A stretch of DNA of 30,128 bases from JANNXY01 sp031409775 (GTDB lineage: Bacteria; Patescibacteriota; Minisyncoccia; Phycocordibacterales; CAIZIN01): positions 1 through 30,128 of the forward strand of contig JANNXY010000020.1 in assembly GCA_031409775.1 (NCBI GenBank). The letters run 5' to 3'. Below the pieces are notes generated by a model. The model was given only the letters and a program-made list of their open reading frames with translations, was not told the origin of the DNA and did no database searches. The first letter of the stretch is position 1. Every line of letters starts with the position of its first letter. This document shows positions 1 through 5,472 of the stretch, in pieces. A program made the position numbers and the translations under genes.

Positions 1-1641
1 CCTGACTTCCGCACCCCTCTAAATCTTTCTAAAATACCCATATAGTTAAACACGGACCCTTCCAAAATGGGTGTTGCATGGGTAAAATCATGGTATGTTC
101 ATCCGCAAACTCAAAAATCGTAGCGGGTCAGTTTCTATCCAAGCCATCGAGAAAAAGAATGGTCGCTACTATGTTGTGAAATCCTTTGGCTCATCGAAAG
201 ACCCTAACGAAATCGAAAAACTGCTCTTTGCAGCGAAGACTTTTCTTTTAAACCCAACGGGGACATCTCCTTTGTTTCAAACATTGTCAGAGGAAGACAT
301 TGCTATTGATTCATTCTTCAGGACACTTGAAAATGAGGCTATCCAAACAATTGGCCCAGAACTGATTTTCGGCGCTCTCTTTGATCGCATTGGCTCAATG
401 CGGTTCCAAACATTCTCTTTCGCCATCTGGTCATCGCGAGACTTTCCTACCCTACAAGCAAACTGAAAACCGTTGATTACTTGTATTGGTATCAAGGCGT
501 GAGGGTTGGCGAAGATTCATTGTATCGATCCCTAGACCTGCTTCATGAAAAATACAAAAAGGCAGTCGAGAGAATTTCATACGAACACACCAAGAAAACA
601 GTCGGCACCATTTCAGTCGTCTTCTACGATATGACCACTTTGTATTTTGAAACGGAAGACGAAGATGATCTCCGCAAAATCGGCTTCTCGAAAGACGGTA
701 AGTTCCAGTGTCCCCAGATCATGGTGGGGCTACTTGTGGGAGAAGGTGGTTATCCCATAGGTTACGATATCTTTGAAGGTAACACTTTCGAAGGAAAAAC
801 GCTTGTTCCCACGCTTCAAAATATCCAGAAAAAGTATGGGTTCAAGAAACCAATAGTGGTGGCAGATGCAGCAATGCTTTCAAAAAATACAGTTACCGAG
901 CTTCAGAAAGAAAACTACACTTTCATCATTGGGGCCCGTATCAAGAATGAAACTGAAGCGATGAAAAAAGAAATTCTCCAGGTTAGAAAAGAAATGAAAA
1001 ATGGAGATGCTCGAGCTTTGGCCAAAGAGGAGATGAGGCTGATTATCTCGTACTCCGACAAACGAGCGCGAAAGGATGCTTTTAATAGAGAGAAGGGACT
1101 AAAAAAGCTTCGATTGAAAGTGAAAAGTGGGATATTCACCAAAAGCTCCATCACTAATCGAGGGTACAACAAGTTTCTGACGCTTGGGGAAGATGTTCCT
1201 GTATTAATCGATGAAGAAAAGATCAAAGCCGACGCAGAATGGGATGGACTGAAAGGATATGTGACTAACAGCGCCCTGTCTCCCGATAAAGTCCTGGAAC
1301 ATTACGGCCATCTGTGGCAGATCGAGAAAGCATTTAGAATATCAAAGACTGATTTGAGGATTCGCCCGATCCACCATTACAAAAAGAGACGGATAGAAGC
1401 ACATCTGTGCATTGCCTTTGTAGCATACAGCATCTGGAAAGAGTTAGAGAGACTTCTGTCACAGAAAGACCTTTCGATGAGCCCGAAACGAGCCGGAGAA
1501 TTGACACATACCATGTATCAAATCGAATATACCCTGCCTCATTCACAAAAAACACAGAAAAAAATACTGCGCATGAGCGACGAACAGCTCCTGCTATACA
1601 ATACTATTTACAATTGAGGGTGTTGCAATGAGGAAGTCAGG
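1..1641 (+). mobile_element. IS1634-type insertion sequence (IS4 superfamily), complete copy
   Basis: The element is bounded by matching inverted ends. The left end begins CCTGACTTCC, and the reverse complement of the right end (1641 backwards) also begins CCTGACTTCC and then diverges. A 10-bp direct repeat, GGGTGTTGCA, lies just inside each end (69-78 and 1618-1627). The element carries one transposase reading frame, broken by a frameshift. The family call rests on the protein, whose layout matches IS1634/IS1549-type DDE transposases. The left flank is outside the window, so a target duplication cannot be checked. The right end sits inside a DUF2103-like gene on the minus strand. Confidence 0.85.
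95..1617 (+). pseudogene. IS1634-family DDE transposase, split by a -1 frameshift
   Basis: Two reading frames together form one transposase of about 507 residues, a normal length for the family. The first frame (95-466) gives the N-terminal part, starting MFIRKLKNRSGS. Around 391-394 the frame breaks. If one base is restored there, translation continues as GLNAVPNILFRHLVIARLSY and runs straight into the second frame (in phase with 481). The second part holds the DDE core: the first Asp in YDMTTLYFE, the second Asp in VVADAAMLS, and a late Glu-containing helix, WQIEKAFR. There is no slippery heptamer at the break and this family normally uses a single ORF, so I read it as a real inactivating deletion or a sequencing error rather than programmed frameshifting. 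The ATG at 90 is out of frame; the ATG at 95 is the likely start. Confidence 0.85.
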
Positions 1642-1932
1642 AGTTACATCAAAGTCGTCCGAGAATTGTAGGGCGACTTTTGTGCGTAGATCATCTAGGT
1701 CAATGTTTGAAACAAAGAACTGCTGAACACCTGTCCTGCAGGCGACTTTCATAATGATACTTCCGGTTGCTTGTCGGAGTATTATCCGCTGATGTTTGGC
1801 TCGAGTAGGACTTATAATCCCATAGGTCACCTTGGCACCTAGCCTCTGGACGAACGCAACGATCGGGTCGGCACCTTCTATCACAGTCGAGTGCCGACCC
1901 TGCCGTGCTGAAATTGTTTTTCTTTTGGCCAT
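1594..1932 (-). CDS. DUF2103-like small protein, 3' end cut by the IS
   Basis: The first 97 codons (1932 down to 1642) are native. The last 15 residues and the stop codon come from the inserted IS, whose end is at 1641, so this is an IS-truncated gene. The protein has GRHSTVIEGAD at residues 12-22, GIISPTR at 38-44 and GVQQFFVSN at 68-76. These match my recollection of the DUF2103 'predicted metal-binding' family: a His-Ser-Thr-(V/I)-hydrophobic-(E/D)-Gly start, a GII.P segment and a VQE/Q-FFV strand. The function of that family is not established. The gene lies 14 nt downstream of the small basic gene at 1947-2267 on the same strand, so the two probably share a transcript. How much of the C-terminus is lost cannot be told; only a short tail may be missing. 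Confidence 0.6.
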   Translation of the reverse strand: MAKRKTISARQGRHSTVIEGADPIVAFVQRLGAKVTYGIISPTRAKHQRIILRQATGSIIMKVACRTGVQQFFVSNIDLDDLRTKVALQFSDDFDVTPDFLIATPSIVNSIV

Positions 1933-1946
1933 AAATTTAAATAAAA

Positions 1947-2267
1947 TTACCTCGTCGGAATCGGGAGTCTTTTTCCTAATTCATTTCGAGGTAGTATAGA
2001 AGCAATGTTTTTCCTAATTTTGTCATAAGAAACTGGTAGCCATATCCGATACCTTTCACAGAACACCATCCAGATACTGATTCGAGCAGTGGACGAATTT
2101 CTATGCCTGGCTTTATCGGAGCAGTTTCTCTGAATCAATGAACACATTTGGCCTAAGTCGTCGTTTGAAAGACTGATGCCGTATCTTTCCCAGCCTCTCC
2201 TCTTTGCGTGGATTCTCTGAGATTTTGATTTTCCCATATTTGCTATATCTGAAATAGATATTGGCAT
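1947..2267 (-). CDS. small basic protein of unknown function (GKSKSQRIHAKRR type)
   Basis: This 106-residue protein begins MPISISDIANMGKSKSQ. The alternative ATG at 2237 (residue 11) gives MGKSKSQRIHAKRRGWERYG, which looks like the natural N-terminus; neither start has a good Shine-Dalgarno sequence. The pattern is a basic helix (QRIHAKRRGWERYGISL), an acidic and hydrophobic helix (DDLGQMCSLIQRN), then short strands ending in VSYDKIRKNIASILP. It resembles small CPR and phage proteins annotated only as hypothetical. The closing YDK.RK.I...LP run recalls compact toxin-like or nucleic-acid-binding folds, but that is a guess. It is followed by the DUF2103-like gene on the same strand, and the 29-nt-spacer palindrome array begins 40 bases upstream of its start, so transcripts of this pair could include or be controlled by the array. 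Confidence 0.55.
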   Translation of the reverse strand: MPISISDIANMGKSKSQRIHAKRRGWERYGISLSNDDLGQMCSLIQRNCSDKARHRNSSTARISIWMVFCERYRIWLPVSYDKIRKNIASILPRNELGKRLPIPTR

Positions 2268-2306
2268 TTGGTTGACAGGAAGTCAAATTTGTGTAGGATA
2301 GGGATT

Positions 2307-2358
2307 GGGAAGTGGTCTATAAAATGGGTGTTTCTAGAATCTCACTGATCACTTTCCC
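2307..2358 (+). repeat. palindromic element copy 1
   Basis: The arms are 2307-2317 (GGGAAGTGGTC) and 2347-2358 (GATCACTTTCCC), with one G-T pair and one bulged T. The spacer is 2318-2346 with the box TGTTTCTAG at 2329-2337. Confidence 0.8.
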
Positions 2359-2382
2359 ACTACTTTGTTCTTTGTAAAATTT

Positions 2383-2434
2383 GAGGTGTTCTCAGCAAGA
2401 ACTGGTTCTACACGCCCGCTGAACACCCCTCCTC
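2383..2434 (+). repeat. palindromic element copy 2
   Basis: The arms are 2383-2391 (GAGGTGTTC) and 2421-2431 or slightly beyond (GAACACCCCTC), with two extra C in the 3' arm. The spacer is 2392-2420 and its box reads TGGTTCTAC. This is the only copy with C instead of A at spacer position 2. Confidence 0.75.
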
Positions 2435-2464
2435 TAGCATTTCGAGCAATCGAGATACTGGAGG

Positions 2465-2506
2465 CCCTTTCGAAGGATTCAATATAAATTGAATTTTTTG
2501 AAAGGG
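2465..2506. other. stem-loop between copies 2 and 3
   Basis: Outer stem CCCTTTC (2465-2471) pairs with GAAAGGG (2500-2506); inner stem ATTCAAT (2477-2483) pairs with ATTGAAT (2488-2494). It resembles a terminator stem but has no T-run directly after it on either strand. Confidence 0.7.
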
Positions 2507-2556
2507 TGGGTGGTCTAGGAAAAGCCTGTTTCTAGTGACGTGCTGACCACTCATCC
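2504..2556 (+). repeat. palindromic element copy 3
   Basis: The arms are 2504-2515 (GGGTGGGTGGTC) and 2545-2556 (GACCACTCATCC): twelve pairs including two G-T. The spacer is 2516-2544 with the box TGTTTCTAG. Inside the spacer, CTAGGAAA near its start can also pair with TTTCTAG, giving a possible inner hairpin. The first GGG overlaps the preceding stem-loop, so the two folds may compete. Confidence 0.85.
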
Positions 2557-2573
2557 TTCCTTTTCGCCTCGGC

Positions 2574-2631
2574 GAGTGCTGGTATTCTATGGTAATCATG
2601 TTTCTAGTGGTTAAATGAACACCAGCATCTC
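2574..2631 (+). repeat. palindromic element copy 4
   Basis: The arms are 2574-2587 (GAGTGCTGGTATTC) and 2617-2631 (GAACACCAGCATCTC), the longest pair in the array, with one bulged base and one A-C mismatch (G-U if read from the minus strand). The spacer is 2588-2616 with the box TGTTTCTAG. Confidence 0.85.
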
Positions 2632-2648
2632 TTTCAGTTCCTTCTTTG

Positions 2649-2675
2649 TCCGCCATAGCTTTTAGCAAAGGCGGA
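2649..2675. other. stem-loop between copies 4 and 5
   Basis: TCCGCC (2649-2654) pairs with GGCGGA (2670-2675) around a 15-nt AT-rich loop that itself contains GCTTTTAGC. Confidence 0.65.
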
Positions 2676-2683
2676 ATACAATT

Positions 2684-2738
2684 TGGTGGTGTGGTCTACC
2701 TCCCATATGTTTCTAGGATAGAAATGACCACACCACCA
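2684..2738 (+). repeat. palindromic element copy 5
   Basis: This is the cleanest copy: a perfect 13-bp inverted repeat, TGGTGGTGTGGTC (2684-2696) with GACCACACCACCA (2726-2738). The spacer is 2697-2725 with the box TGTTTCTAG. Confidence 0.9.
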
Positions 2739-2745
2739 TAAGATT

Positions 2746-2795
2746 TGAGATTGGCTAAGACCTAGGTGATTCTAATGAGCGCCTGCCCTCTCACC
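2746..2795 (+). repeat. palindromic element copy 6 (degenerate)
   Basis: The arms TGAGATTGGC (2746-2755) and GCCCTCTCA (2785-2793) pair at GGC/GCC and at the outer TGAG/CTCA, with mismatches between. The spacer is still exactly 29 nt (2756-2784) and the box reads TGATTCTAA. Confidence 0.65.
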
Positions 2796-2832
2796 GTGTC
2801 TTGTTCGCTTCGGCAAAACAGGATGCGGCCTT

Positions 2833-2866
2833 CTTCAGAGAATTTTTGCTTAAGAATTTTCTGAAG
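2833..2866. other. stem-loop between copies 6 and 7
   Basis: CTTCAGA (2833-2839) pairs with TCTGAAG (2860-2866), and an AATT run inside each side extends the stem. A small TTCG-loop hairpin (TGTT-CGC-TTCG-GCA-AAACA, about 2802-2820) lies just before it. Confidence 0.65.
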
Positions 2867-2919
2867 AGGGTGTGTGCTATCGACCTAATGTTCCTAAAAA
2901 TAAAATGTACACATTCCTC
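2866..2919 (+). repeat. palindromic element copy 7
   Basis: The arms are 2866-2877 (GAGGGTGTGTGC) and 2907-2919 (GTACACATTCCTC), with several G-T pairs. The spacer is 2878-2906 and the box reads TGTTCCTAA. Confidence 0.75.
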
Positions 2920-2943
2920 TACTAGTTCCTTAAAAACAAACCT

Positions 2944-2972
2944 GTCCTGCTTCGCATAAAGCTTCGCAGGAC
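2944..2972. other. stem-loop after copy 7
   Basis: GTCCTGC (2944-2950) pairs perfectly with GCAGGAC (2966-2972). It falls where the array's short/long rhythm would place the next unit, but no eighth 29-nt-spacer element is visible. Confidence 0.7.
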
Positions 2973-3110
2973 TAAACCAAAGTCGCCAGAGCTCGAAAGA
3001 GTAACGGCGCAATGTAAATGAAAAACCGCATCATCGCGATCATTCATCGCGTTAAATTCAGTGCAGCAGGCGAAGCCCGCCCAACCCTCGTCCGGATCAC
3101 TCTGGCCGAT
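2973..3110. other. gene-free stretch between the array and the IS5-type element
   Basis: I see no supported gene here. The stretch looks richer in G and C than the array and contains two small hairpins: CGCGAT/ATCGCG (3035-3040 with 3046-3051) and GGCG/CGCC (3069-3072 with 3078-3081). It ends at the left inverted repeat of the IS. It may be the last part of the array's host locus, cut off by the insertion. Confidence 0.5.
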
Positions 3111-3142
3111 GGCTTTGTTGCACCAACCCTTTATCCCCAACA

Positions 3143-3176
3143 AAAACAGCAGGTTCCGTAAGGAACCTGCTGTTTT
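3143..3176. terminator. bidirectional intrinsic terminator inside the IS5-type element
   Basis: A perfect 15-bp stem, AAAACAGCAGGTTCC (3143-3157) with GGAACCTGCTGTTTT (3162-3176), encloses the loop GTAA. Its A/T ends give a U-run in both directions. It lies between the left inverted repeat and the transposase and would block read-through from outside. Confidence 0.85.
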
Positions 3177-3179
3177 CTG

Positions 3180-3185
3180 TACAAT
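3180..3185 (+). promoter_or_regulatory. -10 hexamer of the transposase, leaderless layout
   Basis: TACAAT, preceded directly by TG, ends eight bases before the ATG at 3194, so transcription would start at or near the start codon. No good -35 is visible, since the terminator stem occupies that place. Confidence 0.5.
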
Positions 3186-3193
3186 GGTGATAT

Positions 3194-4138
3194 ATGAACA
3201 AAACCAAAGACAATACTAAAGTTACCAAAAACAAGGAAAAATACAAGGTTAGGAACTGGAGCACATACAACAAGGCCTTAATTCAGAGAGGATCCCTTAC
3301 CCTCTGGATCTCAGACGATATTGCAGATTGGTGGTACGGAGAAGGACATGATACATACAGCGATAGAGCAATTGAAACCATCCTAACTTTAAAATCCCTT
3401 TACAAGCTACCACTACGATCAGTTATTGGTCTCACTGTATCCCTATTCAAATTATCAGAAATTGATTTAGATGTTCCTGATTACACCACCATATCCAGGA
3501 GAGCCAAGGCTCTTACCGTAAAGCTCAAAGTTTCAAAGAAAGAAGCCACAGATTTAATCCTAGACTCCACCGGTTCTAAAGTATACGGCGAGGGAGAGTG
3601 GAAGGTGAGGAAACATGGTTGGAGCAAAAGAAGAACGTGGAAGAAGATACATATTGGGATTGATTCTCTAGGCGAAATACGAGCGGTATCTGTTACAGAG
3701 AAAGACACCCACGATAGCACCGTGATTGATGATATCGTAAATCAAGAGGAAGCCGTAATCACAGAATTTTATGGCGATGGAGCATATGATAAATATGGAG
3801 TATACCAAGCCTTACTCTCTAGAGGAGTAACAGAGTTCCATATACCACCCCAGAAGAACGCTAGGATTAAAATTCATGGTAATAGTAGTCTACCTCGGTA
3901 TCCAAGAGATGAGAACCTTCGAGCTATACGTAAACGTACGCGTAAAATATGGAAGCAAGAATCTGGATACCATACTAGATCTCTGGGAGAGACGATAATG
4001 TTTAGGTACAAAACAGCCTTTGGTGATCATATGGCATTCCGTACTGATACTAGCCAGAGAAATGAAGTAGTGACTAAATGCAACATACTCAACACCTTTC
4101 ATTTCCTAGGAGTGCCAGAGAGTTATATAGCAACCTGA
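3194..4138 (+). CDS. IS5-family transposase, intact
   Basis: This 314-residue DDE transposase moves the surrounding element. The N-terminal part has the IS903-like run YKVRNWSTYNKALIQRGSLT, followed by a helical DUF4372-like region with VPDYTTISRRAK. The catalytic residues are visible: Asp in LILDSTGSKVYGEGEWKVRK, Asp in EFYGDGAYDK and Glu in RSLGETIMFRYKTAFG, with the Y-(2)-R-(3)-E signature of IS5 enzymes. Length is normal and there is no frameshift or stop, so the element may still be active, unlike the IS1634-type copy. The start is the first ATG after the -10 box, with almost no leader. Confidence 0.95.
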   Translation: MNKTKDNTKVTKNKEKYKVRNWSTYNKALIQRGSLTLWISDDIADWWYGEGHDTYSDRAIETILTLKSLYKLPLRSVIGLTVSLFKLSEIDLDVPDYTTISRRAKALTVKLKVSKKEATDLILDSTGSKVYGEGEWKVRKHGWSKRRTWKKIHIGIDSLGEIRAVSVTEKDTHDSTVIDDIVNQEEAVITEFYGDGAYDKYGVYQALLSRGVTEFHIPPQKNARIKIHGNSSLPRYPRDENLRAIRKRTRKIWKQESGYHTRSLGETIMFRYKTAFGDHMAFRTDTSQRNEVVTKCNILNTFHFLGVPESYIAT

Positions 4139-4153
4139 GATACGGGAAGGTGA

Positions 4154-4177
4154 CTCAATCGAGAGATTGGGGTTTTT
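4154..4177 (+). terminator. intrinsic terminator after the IS5 transposase
   Basis: CTCAATC (4154-4160) pairs with GATTGGG (4165-4171, one T-G pair) around the tetraloop GAGA, followed by GTTTTTG. It lies 16 bases after the transposase stop codon. Confidence 0.65.
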
Positions 4178-4226
4178 GAAGTGGGTGGGGAGGGTTTTGT
4201 GCAACAAAGCCGATTTATGCTAAGAA

Positions 4227-4742
4227 CTATTTCATTCTTGATATATAAATGCTTTTGACAAGGTCAACCTTTTCCACCAAACCTTTTGAAACAAGCTCAT
4301 CCACAAAATCCTTCACACCACAAGGATTTGTATAATCATGAAATAAGATATAACTACCTTTCTTTACAAATTTGGACCAATTATAGAAATCACTCTCTAC
4401 AGCATGCCTAGAGTGATCACCATCAATAAAAAGTAAATCGATTTTCTTCCCGTCCCACTTCTTTGCCATATCCTCTGAACTCCCTCGGTGTTTTATTAAT
4501 TGTTTCTTCTTTGATTCTGGGATATTTCTTTCAAAAATATTATAAGTGTTATATTTCCCCTCTGTCATGCCGTTATTATCCCAAGTATCTACACAATGTA
4601 GGGTTGTCCCATCATCAATCCCTCTCAGCAGGAAATTCGCAGATTTACCCTTGTATGAGCCGATTTCAAGAATTATTCCGTCCTTTATTTTCTTTGCACA
4701 TTTATAAAGAAGATATCCCTCTTCTAACTGAAGCTGCCCCAT
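4227..4742 (-). CDS. class I SAM-dependent methyltransferase (Methyltransf_24-like)
   Basis: This small methyltransferase (171 residues from the ATG at 4742) probably acts on a sugar of the surface glycan. Motif I is LEIGSYKGKS (25-34), the acidic loop after strand 2 is LHCVDTWDN (48-56), and the carboxylate motif LLFIDGDHS (103-111) plus ILFHDY (132-137) place it with CmcI-like and Methyltransf_24 O-methyltransferases, which use a metal-binding Asp/His set. The open frame extends to a TTG at 4769, but the ATG at 4742 is preceded by GGGGAG and begins right before the fold, so I prefer it. It is the last gene of the leftward unit (flippase, methyltransferase, methyltransferase) and ends 15 bases from the IS5-type element. 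The acceptor sugar is unknown. Confidence 0.8.
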   Translation of the reverse strand: MGQLQLEEGYLLYKCAKKIKDGIILEIGSYKGKSANFLLRGIDDGTTLHCVDTWDNNGMTEGKYNTYNIFERNIPESKKKQLIKHRGSSEDMAKKWDGKKIDLLFIDGDHSRHAVESDFYNWSKFVKKGSYILFHDYTNPCGVKDFVDELVSKGLVEKVDLVKSIYISRMK

Positions 4743-4809
4743 CACTCCCCTTTCTTTGTAAAAAAACAAAGATAAAAAAAATTTTAATTGAATTAATCAT
4801 ACTTTATGG

Positions 4810-5472
4810 TTATTTAATAAATTTTGATTTGTACAACTTTTGTATACAAGAATAACTCAAAATCCCACCAAATCCAAAGAAATCAGCAATTCTGATAAAA
4901 AACTTGGAGCAATAAATTCTTAGAAAATTGAAATCATGTATTTTTTCCAAATTACTCCAGGACATATCTTGATGTGTATAGTCTGATAATACTACGTACT
5001 TGGCATTACGTGCCATCCAATTAATTAAATCATACTTTAGTTTCTCATCCTTCCATTTGGCATGAGTTATGTTCATACAGACAATACAATCATAACCAGA
5101 AATATCGTTTTTTACTATGGTTTGGATGCCAACACAGTAACAATTATTAACACCTTTTTTGTTGATCATTTGACAACTCTGGCTGTCGGCATCAACTCCG
5201 ACTGATTCTATTCCTAGATGCGCAAGGACCGCAATGAAATGACCCGTATCACTACCGATATCCATAACTTTCTTCACCCCCAATTCTTTGAGTTTCCTCG
5301 CTACATCCCAATCTCGGATTAGTACCTGGGCAGCATTCTTTGTGTTTGTTGGAATAATATTCGGCCTGCCGTCTGACCAAAACCAATCATAAGTATGTTT
5401 ATAGTCTCCCCAAACTATTTCATCTTCTGTGTTTTGCAACTTTGAAAGGACTTCATCATAGATCTTGTTCAT
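4810..5472 (-). CDS. class I SAM-dependent methyltransferase
   Basis: This 220-residue protein has a Rossmann methyltransferase fold: VMDIGSDTGHFIAVLAHLG (69-87) is the SAM-binding motif I and VGVDAD (91-96) supplies the ribose-binding acidic residue. The later strand YDCIVCMNITHAKW is motif-IV-like. The N-terminal 60 residues are aromatic-rich (YDWFWSDGRPN) and may bind the acceptor. Its start codon overlaps the stop of the flippase gene by four bases (ATGA), a sign of translational coupling, so it very likely modifies the sugar unit that the flippase exports. The family is too broad to name the target. The C-terminal end is hydrophobic and basic (FFIRIADFFGFGG), possibly a membrane contact. 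Confidence 0.75.
   Translation of the reverse strand: MNKIYDEVLSKLQNTEDEIVWGDYKHTYDWFWSDGRPNIIPTNTKNAAQVLIRDWDVARKLKELGVKKVMDIGSDTGHFIAVLAHLGIESVGVDADSQSCQMINKKGVNNCYCVGIQTIVKNDISGYDCIVCMNITHAKWKDEKLKYDLINWMARNAKYVVLSDYTHQDMSWSNLEKIHDFNFLRIYCSKFFIRIADFFGFGGILSYSCIQKLYKSKFIK

Larger units (their letters stand above)
2307..2919 (+). repeat. array of seven imperfect palindromes with invariant 29-nt spacer
   Basis: Seven copies (listed separately) occur in the same orientation. Each has a 5' arm ending in C, a spacer of exactly 29 nt and a 3' arm starting with G. Spacer position 1 is T, position 2 is A in six of seven, positions 12-13 are TG, 15 is T, 17-19 are CTA and 29 is T in all seven; the common central box is TGTTTCTAG. 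The arms differ in sequence but remain complementary. The second pair from the spacer is T-A, G-C or G-T, and the third is G-T, T-A or G-C. G-T pairs, readable as G-U, occur mostly on the plus strand (copies 1, 3 and 7). Distances between boxes alternate short and long: 74, 124, 72, 109, 59, 122. I do not recognise the family. It could be a tandem structured RNA, folded single-stranded DNA recombination sites, or an operator array. Confidence 0.85.
3111..4211 (+). mobile_element. IS5-family (IS903-like group) insertion sequence, complete
   Basis: The left end GGCTTTGTTGCACCAACC (3111 on) matches the reverse complement of the right end, GGCTTTGTTGCACAAAACC (ending at 4211), with 13 identical leading bases. 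Ends beginning GGCTTTGTTG are typical of the IS903/IS5 group. The element is 1101 bp, contains one intact transposase gene and has terminators near both ends that insulate it. GAT flanks both ends (3108-3110 and 4212-4214). This could be a 3-bp target duplication, but a 9-bp duplication expected for IS903 itself is not present. Confidence 0.9.

Noticed and set aside
915..1555. Minus-strand open frames inside the IS1634-type transposase
   Set aside because: They are shadows of the coding strand with no family pattern.
2465..2506. Intrinsic terminator at the stem-loop between copies 2 and 3
   Set aside because: There is no T-run after the stem on either strand; the T-run lies within the stem-loop.
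2408..2668. Minus-strand open frame of 86 codons across palindrome copies 2 to 4
   Set aside because: It runs through the repeat array and the intervening stem-loops, its protein shows no family features, and the repeat structure explains the sequence better.
2307..2919. CRISPR array
   Set aside because: There is no identical direct repeat with unique spacers of constant size; what is constant is the spacer length inside a palindrome, and no cas gene is present.
2307..2919. Classical integron attC sites or cassettes
   Set aside because: The RYYYAAC/GTTRRRY core sites are not present and no integrase gene is in the window. The resemblance is only in the general idea of a folded site with variable arms.
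2791..3143. Two overlapping minus-strand frames of 73 codons each (2791-3012 and 2922-3143)
   Set aside because: They overlap each other, cross element 7 and stem-loops, and the second one begins inside the IS5-type element. No recognisable protein pattern.
3102..4220. A 9-bp target duplication around the IS5-type element
   Set aside because: The nine bases on each side do not match; only GAT is shared, which could be chance.
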